Shown here: piece after piece, positions 1-11,100 of the stretch
Layout of the letters: the number at the start of each line of letters is the position of its first letter
Position numbering within the stretch: the first letter of the stretch is position 1
Assembly: GCA_964034945.1 (NCBI GenBank)
Contig: OZ035961.1
Coordinates: 45,496,184-45,560,183 of the forward strand
DNA length: 64,000 nt
Reading direction: 5' to 3'
Source: Chrysopilus asiliformis
Lineage: Eukaryota; Arthropoda; Insecta; Diptera; Rhagionidae
Made by a program: the position numbers and the translations under genes
Notes under the pieces: generated by a model
Database searches by the model: none
Told to the model about the DNA's origin: nothing
Seen by the model: the letters and a program-made list of their open reading frames with translations, nothing else

Positions 1-1195
1 AAGCTTTTTGTATCGTATTTTGTAATAATTAGTTATTTTTGCAATTACTTGTCGGGAGAAATTGGATTCCGCCATCTTGAATTGTGAAATTCCAAGAAAT
101 TTTGCTATTGCAAGATTTCAAGAAATTTCTCTCTGGGATTTTTCCCCTCCGTCAACTCGAGCTCTGATTGGTCAATCAAAAATCTCTGCGATGAAAAATC
201 CCAGGTCAAGACGCGGTGTAAGAAAATCCATTTGTATAGGAGAGGGGGAAAGGAGTAGTCCGATTGGATTTTAATGTCTCGAACGGTGATGTAAAATCCT
301 ATTCTAAACACATTTTACCTGTATGAATTTTTCAATGTGACTCCCCGTTTTCCAAGAATTATGAAAAACAGTTTCATTTATATGGGAGAGCGGGGATGGA
401 ATGGTCCAATTTTGCTCGTTCAAGAACTCAGCCTAGCCATTTACGAGAAACGTAACCGTACACAAATTTAAGTCTCTAGCTCAATCCTTTCGAAAGCTAT
501 ACGCACGGACAGTCGGACGGACATGCGGAAATGAAATTCTTTTGTCATCCCTAACACCCTGGTGTAGTTTATTTTTGTGTCCGATTATTGGTTCGATGCG
601 TTACAAACGGTATACTAAATCTAATACACTTCTATATGATATATCATATAGAGTATAAAAATCTTGATGTTCTTATCTTTAATCCCTCGGTATCGAAAAA
701 ACATTGCCGTTCCAATGGTTTGGAATTTTTTCTCATCTTAATAATGACTTTGCTTATCACATCATTTGACCTCAGATGTTCGCGTCTGCGTTCAAAGGAG
801 GCGAAAATGACAAGTTCTCGCAATTCAAATATACGTGAAGGCAAAAAGTTCTTTTAGTGAATAAACCCAGATTTACAGAGAAAAAAATTTTTATCCGCAG
901 GCCAAAGTTAAGCAAATCTCATTTTTTACGGTACTTGCCTTTTTTGTTATTCAAAGAATATCATATTCTAAGAACGATGTGTTCACGGCCAGAAGCCATA
1001 TTTTTCTGACTAAATTAGAAAATATAATTTCCCTAATATAATTATTTTTCTTCATTTTTTTTTAATTTAAAAGTTTTTTATTCTGAGAAATTTTGTAAAA
1101 ACTTTTAAATGAAAAAAAATATTAAAATTACGTTTTATATTAAATCCCCACACTCTATTAATTTCTGAATTCCTACATTAAATGTAATGAATATT
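1..1195. other. AT-rich intergenic DNA, no gene seen
   Basis: No open reading frame here resembles a protein family I know. A stretch near 530-660 shares wording (around TTTGTAACG and a following TAC/TATATT block) with segments near 23330-23560, 40150-40330, 42530-42620, 43780-43970 and 45230-45450, so it is part of a dispersed repeat family in this genome. A short imperfect hairpin around GGGATTTTTC / GAAAAATCCC lies near 140-205. Confidence 0.5.
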
Positions 1196-1648
1196 AGGTC
1201 TGTTCGATATAAGTCCTGGACTTACTCCGAGTATTTTTACTTTACTCCACAAAATGGCGCATTTTCTTACTCTGAATTTGTTTTTATCGAACAACTTGGA
1301 GTAAGTTCAGAGGAAATCACTAACTCTATATTATGAGTTTATAATTATAGATTATAAAATATAACAAATATAATAAATAAAATCCGAAACTACTCAAGAA
1401 TATATATTGGAAATAATTTATGATGTCTTTTGTTGCATTTCTTCTTCCAAACACTGTAAAAGAGAGGTTATGTCTGACAAATATCAGCTCTCAAAAGTTT
1501 ACTCCAGCTAAAAGCAAGAGTAAATAAGAGTAAGTCCAGGACTGTCCTGGACTTACACTTTTCTGTTCGATATGTGTTCGGAGTAAGTCCAGGACTCATA
1601 TCGAACAGAAAAGAGTAAAAAATTTTACATTTTACTCCGAGTAAGTCG
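1196..1648 (-). mobile_element. Truncated MITE, TAGGTCTGTTCGATAT family, copy 1
   Basis: The left end AGGTCTGTTCGATATAAGTC and the interior match, in reverse orientation, the complete copy at 26546-26934. The interior carries repeated blocks of GGAGTAAGTCCAGGACT and TTCTGTTCGATATG. This copy lacks its last ~20 bp: it breaks at about 1648 straight into another repeat. There are no coding sequences. The superfamily is unknown; the complete copy has a 6-bp flanking duplication. Confidence 0.75.
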
Positions 1649-1984
1649 TAAAATATGTCACATACCTTTAAATCCATGTTTGATATATTCTTTTGAATTT
1701 CTATTGTGGCAACGGCTATCAAAATTGAAAAAAATTGCAGTCCGATGAGATAACCAGCGAGAAAACTTGACAACTAAAAACATTACTAGCGCCACCCGCG
1801 GTTGATTCTTGGTACCGAATAACCGGGCCGGAAAACACAACTCAAGGCATGTCTACAATTACCGAATCCGGTAATTCATTTTTACATGAACCAAGTTACC
1901 GTCTCGGTAAAAATCTGTTAAATTTGACTGAATTACCGAGCGGTAAATTTACCCGCAATTTAAAAGACGACTGTGAATACCCTG
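1649..1984 (+). mobile_element. 5'-truncated copy of the CAGGGTATTCACA MITE
   Basis: Shares several hundred bases with 36536-36858, starting at AAAATATGTCACATACC and ending at the terminal inverted repeat GACTGTGAATACCCTG. The left end present in the copy at 36389 is absent here, where the sequence joins the MITE at 1196. The reading frame at 1849-2076 lies inside this repeat and is not a gene. Confidence 0.7.
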
Positions 1985-2288
1985 ATAGTATTGTTCCTAA
2001 TGAGAATTATTGCGTTCACATGTATCTATTAGCTCCAGAAGACGCCAAGTGGAAACAGGCGAAACGTCGAGAATAAAAAAGAAAATATTTATGGACTATT
2101 AAAAACATTAGTTTAATTTGACCTATAAGCTTTATAAAATATTATACATATTCATAATTGTGGTCACCAATTTTTTATTAAATGTAATGATTTCACACGA
2201 AAAATCAACAAAAGAATGGTGAATTCGCGCAATTGTGTGCGACCTCACACAAAATTGAATTTTTGCTAAAAATATTAGTTCAATAATA

Positions 2289-2388
2289 CAGTAGAATCCC
2301 GATAATTCGTATTTCAAGGGACCAGCAAATTCATACGAATTAGCGGGATATACGAATTATCGGGGTACGAATTATCGGGATTCTACTG
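2289..2388. mobile_element. 100-bp palindromic MITE with TA target duplication
   Basis: Starts CAGTAGAATCCCGATAATTC and ends with the reverse complement GAATTATCGGGATTCTACTG, flanked on both sides by TA. The short body is also made of copies of the CGAATTATCGGG motif. Ends beginning CAGT with TA target sites fit a pogo/Tc1-mariner derived MITE; the exact family is inference. Confidence 0.75.
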
Positions 2389-2390
2389 TA

Positions 2391-3505
2391 TTAAAATTAT
2401 CAATGTTAATGAGTCCAACAAGTTAATATGCTCAATTGTGGTGGACACCAATGTTTAAGAAGGCCCGGTTTTTCCTGTATAAAAAATTATAAAAATACAT
2501 TTTTGTGCGATTGGAAATTTGGAATAAGCGATCAAAAAGTTTGTCTCAAAAAGTTTTATTTTTTTAAAAAGATAAAAAAATATAACAGTAGCTTATAGTT
2601 CCCCAGTATACAGCCTAAATTGCGCCGCAGGAAAATTGCAGAAATTTGAAAAAAAAATGCGCCGCATGCAAAACCCTAATCTAAAAAAAATCGAAATTTT
2701 TTTGAAAAAAGGTTTTCTTTATTAAATATACATACTAAAAAAATAATTTTTTGGACGCTGTGTTTCAGAAATAAAAGCGAAATAAATATTCGAAAGTCAA
2801 ACTTTCCGAAGTTGCACTAATCGGATTGCAAGACGGAGAGATGTAAATTAAAGAAAGAATTCAGATCTGACCAAAAAATTTCCCCCCACCAAAATGTTTC
2901 ACCCTATATGTGGCAATTTCCATCAGCAATTTTTACAACGAAAGTTCTTCATTAAAAAGTGGTGTAATTGGATATATTGATAAATAAAGTAATGAAAACC
3001 ATGTTAGTCAGAAATTCAAAAAAAGTTATAGCTATCGCCAATCAAAATCGCTCTCGACTCTAAGGCGTCACTTCGGTCGACTATTGTCGCTAAATTAGAC
3101 TATCAGAATGGCCCGAGTCGGTTTGCGAGGCATTTATCGTGTCTTTCAGTCGGAAAGTCTATGATAATCGCCGAGATAGTTTATCTGCAATGTGAAAACA
3201 TCCATAAAGATAATATTTATAACATTTTGTTATATTTTTTATGTTTATGACCTATAAGCCGAGAAATTCCAATAAAGTTTGTCTATAATGTTATTTTCAA
3301 TTTGAAAAAGTGGCAAGCGAACGAGGAGGAAGAGCGCTCTAGCATTTTATAAATAAGATAGAATGATTTCCATTCGGTTGAGTTGTAGCAAACAAAAATA
3401 AACAAAAGGATAAAACGGTATGGCGAGTTCCTGTCCATACTTGATAAAAAATTACACAAAGAATTGTGGAAAATCACTAAAAAAATTAAATTTCCAACAG
3501 CAAAA
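2391..3505. other. Non-coding AT-rich stretch
   Basis: No supported gene and no clear element boundary. Contains long A and T runs (2520-2720). Confidence 0.45.
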
Positions 3506-3735
3506 TCTTCCCAACATGCTTTACGAAATGAGTAGTAATAGTTGTCGCTTGGTGCTAACCATCGGTCTGGATTGATGGGCTGCAACGTAAAAACCTTACG
3601 AATGTTGTAATTCATCCATGGTTCGCAATCTATGTAAAACTGTAGGTGCGAAGCAGGGAAGAAATTGTTATGAAACCTCAATTAAGGAGGCCCAGGCTCT
3701 TCGAGAGCTCTAGCGCCGAGGATGATGAAAATCTT
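3506..3735 (+). mobile_element. SINE fragment lacking its tRNA-like head
   Basis: From TTTACGAAATGAGTAGT to GCCGAGGATGATG this matches the body and tail of the complete SINE at 38328-38650 (which lies on the minus strand), with point differences and a small internal deletion. The tRNA-like head with the B box seen in the other copy is missing here. The tail ends in short GAT repeats. Confidence 0.75.
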
Positions 3736-4264
3736 CAGAAGAGGTAAATTTTAATATCCGCCCAGACAACCAAAACGTTTGCTACATCTATGACATCAGT
3801 TGCAAATAAAGTTTTTATATGAACAGAATTTTTTTTTAGCTTTTTATCCTTATGTCGGGAGCTTAAACTACTGCTAAAATCGAAGCACAGCTCAAAACAT
3901 CATTCATTTAACCACCCATATAATCCATTTATACGCTGAATACTTCACTCATCGTTCTGCAACTTGAACTAAATCTACAGTTTGCTCACGTTAAATTGTT
4001 GCAAATCGTCACCGCAATTTTTCTTAAATGGAAATAATCAATTTTAGAGTAAAACTGCATTTTGTAATCAACATTTTCTTTATTCATATGTTCTTTCAGA
4101 AATTTAAAATTACAGTAATAATTTATGAAGTAACTAATAAATTAGCATTAATTTACATTTTTATGTCATAACTTTATAATGTCGATCCATTTTTCGGTTG
4201 ATAAAATAAACGTCTAATGAACACCCATATGCGTTGATAGCAATTTCTTAAAGAATTAATAACT

Positions 4265-6446
4265 TTACTTGGCCTTGCCCTGGTTGGCAACAGATTCCAT
4301 GGCTTTTCTAACGGTTTCCTCATCCCCGAGGAACTTCATCGAAACAACTGGTTTGAAGTTCTCGTCTAATTCATAGACAAATGGGATACCAGTAGGCAGA
4401 TTCAATAGCATAATCGCATCATCTGTCATGTCTATCAGAAAAACCAAATAATACCGGATTTAGAAATTTAAAAAAAATATGTCAGATAAAGTTTAAACTT
4501 ACTATCCAAATGCTTCACAATGCCTCTTAAGCTGTTGCCGTGAGCAGCAATGATGATCTTCTTTCCTTCTTTCATTTGTGGAATGATGGTGCTGTTCCAG
4601 TAAGGAAGGGTGCGTTCAATTGTCAATTTCAATGATTCAAACATTGGAAATTCGGCGGGTTTTGGATCGCCAGCATAACGGGGATCCTTAACAATGGCGT
4701 CATAGTATGCGTGGCTTGGTTCCATTGGTGGTGGTGGGACATCGTAGCTACGACGCCAAATTTGCACCTAAAAAACACAATAAAATGTTTAAACTATTTA
4801 TCATTACTAGAAACACGCTTATATCCATCTCATTCGTGCATGAAAAAAAAAGTGTGATTTTTTTGCAACGGCCAAACTGTTTATGAAAAAATTCTAATTT
4901 TCGCTGATTCCAAATTTGAAATCCATTTATATTTATCAGCCATCAACTTTGAGATTCGGATAAATTCATACATTTTTTTTATACATAATAGTATATTACG
5001 CAACAAGGGGCGAAAGTCAACGATTTCACGAGTGTGAAGTTAGCTGCACGAGCGAAGCCAGGGCAGATATCACACGAGTGAAATCGTTGACTCGCTCCGA
5101 GTTGCGTATACAATTTTTCATAACAAATTCATTGAAAATATGACTTGAGATGCCATTTAAATGCGATTTTCGTATTGGAAAGTAACGCAAAAGGGGGTTT
5201 GCAAATGCAAAAAAAATGCAGATCAGCTGTTTCAGTTTTTCTCGACTCTGAAATAAAAAATCAACATAACAAAAAATGGAAATCAACAATGCTCAACAAA
5301 ATCACACTTCGCTCGTGCAGCTAACTTCACACTCGTTCAGTTTTATTCACAAATTTTCGGTTAGAGGCATATATGGCTGTACTGCTTACTCTAGTGTTTT
5401 CTGCCTATGAAGTTTGTTTTCTGTATTCTGGAGTATTCTGTGGTACGAGAAACACTTTCAGCCAGCTGATCGCACTTTCGCCCCTAGTGCCGAAAACGTA
5501 ATTTTCGACCCGCTACGGAGGCATCGAAAGGCATATTTTCGATGCATGTGTTATGAAAAAAATATAGTTTTTCATTTTTAATGTCCAGATTTGATAATTG
5601 AATAACAAGCAAACGGAGTGGAATTAATATATTTTAATATTTTTGTTGTCAGTGAAGGGTAGAGTATGTATGACAAAGACAGGTTTACTGCAAGTTACAT
5701 ATTTTATATATTTATGATTTTTTGCAATGTCTAAAACTTGTAGTGACACTGCTATGAAGTTACTTCAGTTAATAGGAATCAGACACATTACGCAATTTAA
5801 GATTTCACGCCTCTCTCTAGTGACATACCACATTAACAGACACATTTCTGTAATTTTTAGCATTACACAACAGGAAGAGGTTTAGTTTTGGGGACAACAC
5901 AATGTTTTATATGACCGCAACTACTTATGTACATTTTTTAAGTTCTGGTTACAATTTATACTTCTTCAACTGAATATGTAACTAAATTCTTTCCAGAAGA
6001 TAAGTTCTTTATTTCACTTCTGTGGAAGTTTCTCTACTCACCTGTTCTTCACCGTACTTGGCTGCAGTTTCCGCCTTATTAAGGCCAGTCAGTCCACCGT
6101 AGTGCCGTTCGTTTAATCTCCAAGTCTTCTCAATTGGAATTCCTGTCTGACCAGACTCGGTTAAGATAGAGTTGAGAGTCACCTGGGCGCGGGTCAAGAC
6201 AGATGTGTGGGCAACGTCGAATTTGAGTCCTGCTTCTTTGACCGCTTTACCAGCAGCAATAGCTTCTTCCTTGCCTGCACGATTAATTAAAACGAATCCT
6301 CAAATTAGCTCCTGGATGGAAAATTCTGGACGGACAGACTTACCCTTTTCACTGAGATTTGCATCAAACCATCCGCAGAAAAGATTCTTCTGGTTCCACT
6401 CTGACTCGCCATGGCGCACCATCACAATAGTGTATTTTCCAGGCAT
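4265..6446 (-). CDS. Pglym78: 2,3-bisphosphoglycerate-dependent phosphoglycerate mutase
   Basis: Interconverts 3- and 2-phosphoglycerate in cytosolic glycolysis. Coding exons, in order: 6446-6344, 6274-6042, 4767-4503 and 4431-4265. GT-AG junctions with matching phases give 255 codons plus stop, close to the usual length of the animal dimeric enzyme. The start ATG gives [18 protein letters not shown], so the phosphohistidine is H12. The acid/base glutamate is E90 in LNERHYGG, and the second active-site histidine is H188 in AAHGNS. The C-terminal tail [12 protein letters not shown] is family-typical. The 1.27-kb second intron carries a MITE (4990-5550). A TTTATT at 4079-4084 could be the minus-strand polyadenylation signal, giving a 3' UTR of about 200 nt. 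The gene appears intact. Insects have paralogues, so assignment to this particular copy is inference. Confidence 0.95.
4990..5550. mobile_element. Intronic MITE, AAGGGGCGAAAGT family, copy 1
   Basis: Lies in intron 2 of the phosphoglycerate mutase gene. The left part (ACGCAACAAGGGGCGAAAGT) is about 90% identical by eye to the copy at 51608-52075. Inside, GTGTGAAGTTAGCTGCACGA (about 5034) is repeated inverted as TCGTGCAGCTAACTTCACAC (about 5312), giving a long hairpin. A near-mirror GCACTTTCGCCCCTAGTG near 5470-5487 may be the other terminus. No coding capacity. Confidence 0.65.
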
Positions 6447-6939
6447 TTTGGCGATTTTCTGGAGTAGTTTTAAAATGTTTCCCCGAATTTATACTGAAAG
6501 TTCTGAACCGGTGCAAATCTTGAAGCAGCCGAATGACCTCTGATGACATATACAAGGTTATTTGAATTCGGGTAGCCATATCAAATTTTCTTATTGCATA
6601 ACTTCGGTGACAGAAACCACGCGTATATTTCATGTGATTTCATTCGTTTCATGTAGAGAGCTTATAATATTGAAAGTGAATCATAATTAAATAAATGCTA
6701 TCATTGGATTCTACCACATTTTTTTTGATACCTTACAGATCGCATTCTTTGGATTATTTTTTCCATTTCTTTCTCACGGTTGTCGCCTAAAAAATGTGAA
6801 ATTATGATGTTTCCAGTTTTTTTAGTTAGCCACGGATTTTTTATTCTTGTGGGAAAAATAAATAAAATTAAAGAATCGTTCTGTCTAGGAAAACAAATAT
6901 GGTTCATTTTGGCTTAGACTAACGGCCAGCTTCACCTAA

Positions 6940-7290
6940 AGCTAGAACCTCAATGGTACGTCGATGCGTCCGTCATGCGTCCGTCCGGTTGACAGTTGGG
7001 TACGGCAACGAATCTGGAGTTAATTCATTGTTTTGCACTTCTTCTATTAGTTTATCGTCGAAACAATTACTTTCAATTTGTTCCATACTTAAATTGCTTA
7101 AATCGTAAACAAACTTTTTTGGGAAATGACATTTCTGTGCGTTGCCGTATGTAAAAGTAGAAATTCGACCTACTCTATGTGGTTGCCGCATCGGAAAACG
7201 TATTATTAGGGGAGTACTCATAGCATCCCGTTGATTTTACTCGAACTGTCAACGTGACGGACGCATCGACGTACGATTCAGGTTCTACCT
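6940..7290. mobile_element. Harbinger-type MITE with TAA target duplication
   Basis: Inverted ends AGCTAGAACCTCAATGGTAC (left) and GTACGATTCAGGTTCTACCT (right) extend through GTCGATGCGTCCGTC on both sides (about 35 bp), flanked by TAA at 6937-6939 and 7291-7293. A 3-bp TAA/TTA target site is characteristic of PIF/Harbinger. The interior holds an 82-codon frame on the minus strand (7221-6973) starting MSTPLIIRFPMRQPHRVG, with no recognised homology. Confidence 0.75.
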
Positions 7291-7838
7291 TAAAGTGGGG
7301 AGGCGTGAATAGTACAAAATAGCAACTTCTTGGCGAATCGCTTCGCCACTTGGCGATCGCCTGACGAACCGAACGAGTAGTAAGAATTCAGTAGAATTTT
7401 ACAGCGGACATGTAAAATAGCCACCGAGCTGAAAAACTAGCGCAAAGAATTTTAAAAATTTGATTAATTGTCATAAATAATTCCCAAAATAACCAAAATC
7501 GGTTAATATAAGTAAAAAAAACTCATGTCTGAGGTATCAAAAAATTTGGAAAGTCGAAGTTCTTTTAATAAACTGAAAAAGTGTTTCCAGACTGTTCTGG
7601 TAAGAAAAACTGTTCTAAATATCCTAATAGACTGTTCTAAGTGGAGTTAATAGAGTGTCCTACTCATCGAAACCATCGAAAAACCATTGACGGCAAAGAA
7701 TTTTTCGAAAAGTTTCAAACCGTCTTGTTGCGAAAATTTTGTTCAAAAAATCAACTTTGTTTTTAGATTTTTTTAATGAATTTCTTCTATTTATATTTTT
7801 TTTTATGCCCTTCAACAGTACAAAAATTAATCGATTAA

Positions 7839-7978
7839 AGTCCGTAACAGATTGACCGGCAGTAGCAGTAGCAGTGGCAGCAAAATGTTCTGATTGGCTG
7901 AACACATGTCGGATTTCAGCCAATCAGAACATTTTGCTGCCACTGCTACTGCTACTGCCGGTCAATCTGTTACGGACT
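7839..7978. mobile_element. 140-bp hairpin MITE with TAA target duplication
   Basis: The two arms are near-perfect inverted copies of about 63 bp (left begins AGTCCGTAACAGATTGACCG, right ends with its complement CGGTCAATCTGTTACGGACT). The loop is about 14 bp, and TAA flanks both sides (7836-7838 and 7979-7981). It fits a small Harbinger-type MITE. The arms include short AGT-AGC repeats. Confidence 0.8.
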
Positions 7979-8187
7979 TAAAACATTTTTTGTGCAAAAC
8001 TATGTAAATGATCAAAAAATTTAAAAATTTCGTTCGTAAAAATCGTCAAAAACTGTAACTTGATCTGACATCGTTGAATATAATTTTGAGCTGGTAACAC
8101 TAAATTTTTTGACAGTTCTTTAATAAAACAAAGTGGAAATTTCATTCTTTCGCTGTTATTGTTTATCAATTCGCAATTTTATTGTTT

Positions 8188-11100
8188 ATGGCTTTAAAAA
8201 TTGATATAAAAGCTGATTGGGAAGTAAATGGCGGAAGCTTGGAGAATATTGCCTCAACACAAGTTTTAAAAAATGCAGCAGAAATTGAGAGGTACGTAAA
8301 AATCTATTGTATAAGTGCAGTTTTATAAAATTTTTCTGTTTGGTTAACTCTCTGGTAAAACATTTTTCTAAAAAATTAAGGACAAACTGTGCTAGACTTA
8401 TAAAACTTCTTCTCAGGATTGGGATATCGCAATTGCGTAAAATTGTGACGAACCACAAAAATGTTTTTGTTTGTCTCGACTATCAAGAGAACAAAACTTG
8501 AAATTTTTACAAATTCATATTTTTTTTTATTAAAAACCCCTAATCTCTGGTTATTTGATACAGGATCCTCAAACACGATGAGTATTATTAAATATTTAAA
8601 CTAATTTGACAATTTTGGTGATATAAAACACATCATTTCCGGCATAAGAAGTCATAGAAAATTACATGATTGTGTAAGATTACATTGCATTATTTTTGTC
8701 TTTATAATGTTTTCGATATCACTGACCGTTTCCAAGGAAAACAAAAATAAACCTCTCCATTTGTATGAGAAAGGAGAGAAGGAGATGCCCAAAAAATCAC
8801 TAGTGGCCTATATTTGAACCTTTATGAAATTCCGTTTATCCATCCATCTGCGTTCTTAAGTTTACGAGTCACGAATTAAGGTAACTGTACCATATTCCGT
8901 GCCATTAGGGGTTCTGCCACTTTCAGTTGAATTTGTGCTTTTCCAAGATAAAGCAGCAATGCCAAATTTTTTTAGCATAATTTAGTATCAATTCTGTGTA
9001 GATTATCATATGTGTCATACTTGTAAAAATATATTTTATATTATTTATTGATAAATTTGTTAACACCTTAATTGTCTGTAATTCCGTGCTAAAAAAATGA
9101 CGTATTTAATTCCGTGCTAGTAAGTACCTAATTCCGGCCTATCTATGAGAATTGCAGTTTTGCACACAAAGCTGTATGAGAGAGCTTAAGTTTTATGAAA
9201 TAAACATAAAAACAGCTACAATAGCGGCGTAAATCGTGAAATATCCAATATGAAGAAATTTAAATTTAATAATTTGAATTTTTTGAAAGTTTAAACACTT
9301 AAGTATACATAATATCATTTTCCTCCCTATAAAACACAACAAATATTTAAATAAGAAAAACAATATTTATGCAGATATGTATTTATTCGATTATAGAATA
9401 TAATATATATTTTCTATAATACAAAAATAAAATAAAAATCACAATTCATTGCATTGAAGTTAATATAAAATATATGTCTTAAACAGTTGCATTAATATTT
9501 GCTCAATTAAAGTCTTGAATAGAATAAATTCCTCTATTATTTGAAAGCACTTGAAAGTTAATTTTCTTCAAGACATCTTTAGCGTCATAAAAAGGACCTC
9601 ATCGTGTTCAGGCCAACGCCAGTTGGCTCCACACATTGTCATTGTTTTTAATTCGATTGCGAATTCCGTCTTTGTCACGGAATATTGTACACGTCTGATT
9701 AAGTCGGGAACCAAATTCCATGCTAGGTAAAATAGTAGAATATAAATATAATTTTAGTATTTTTAATCAAAACTTGTAGTAAAAATATTACTCTTTTATT
9801 TTATAATAATAAAGTTACACAATTCTCGGATTTTACACGAATTGTAATGAATAACAAAAAACGTGGTATGGAGAAGATTCTCTTATAATATAAAAAAAAA
9901 GTTGTTGTAAAATCTCAAATAACTAAAAAACAGTAAGAAAAAATGTGGTCCGGAATTTGCTCAAGTGCACCTCTATGGTATACTTTATTTAATCAAACCG
10001 ATAACTAATTATTTATTTTATGATTGATTGCAAAAAAAGCCAAAGAAAAACTAATTATTATTCGTCAATTCCGTCCTAGGCACGGAATAATGTACACGTC
10101 AGATTATTTAGTGAACGTAATTCCGTCCGACAGTAAAACGGCTTGTTTAATAAAAAAAACACAGAGTAACACTTTGATACAAATAAAAATACTTAAAAAA
10201 AGGCATAATTTTAACAAAAACAAAGATGTGGTTAGAAATGACTTACCTTTTACTCTTAAGAAAATGGCTTCAGTTCCTTGACGATTCACACAACACGTTT
10301 ACTTGGCACAGCACTTTTCACAGAATTACTTATCAAAATAGGATTATTAGTTGTAATTGATAGACAATAATATATACTACACTTCATTTTTAGACACAGT
10401 AAACATTACTGATCAAGTTTTATCAAGTGTTTTCCTCAAAAGTTGATCAGTTTTCTTATTTTATCACTTTTAATGAAATGGGACGGAATAATGTACTAGG
10501 CCGTAATAGTGTACACTTACCTTATTTATTCGGAACTCAGGTTTTGATGCCAAAGCATAAAGACAAAACTTTAGATTGTCGTTTTTATATTTTGGGTTGC
10601 CAACAAGGCTTTTCGAGGATTATTAGACAATTGTTTGGCCACAACAATATCCAAATCACCCGGCATCAAAATTCTTATTTAACGCAAAACCTTTTGGCAA
10701 GAGTTTAGAGGCCCTATCACCAACAACAACATTGAATTTACAACTCGAACCAAACGTATCGTGTTCGGCGATAGGGTCCCAGTTTACCCCCAATGACGTT
10801 ACATATTTGATGTTGGGTGCTCGGGAGGGGGGCAGGGGAAATGTCCCTCCTCTCACTTGGCCTACCCCGCTGCCCCTTCGAAGCCACTCAAAATTTGTAC
10901 GAAATTTTTTTCGAAGCGGTTGGAGGGCATGTAATGTCTTTTTTGAAAGATCTCGAATAGTAGATTCCAAAAATAGACAGCCAATGAGTTTACCATCCCA
11001 CCCTTGAATTTAAATCCCATCGAAAAAAGCGAAATTTTTGATGGAGGACGGGAGCGGGACCACCATTACTCCACAACAATTCAAGACCCCAAAAATTTCT

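Noticed and set aside
1849..2076. 75-codon frame with regular NLTELPSGKFTRNL wording
   Set aside because: The same wording recurs at 36708-36944 because both lie in copies of one MITE; composition is dictated by the repeat.
6172..6543. Plus-strand frame over exons 1-2 of phosphoglycerate mutase
   Set aside because: Antisense of a conserved gene and spans its intron.
10656..11007. Overlapping 104- and 91-codon frames on opposite strands in intron 1 of the PAAT-like gene
   Set aside because: No recognised domain, overlap each other, and lie in repeat-like intronic DNA.
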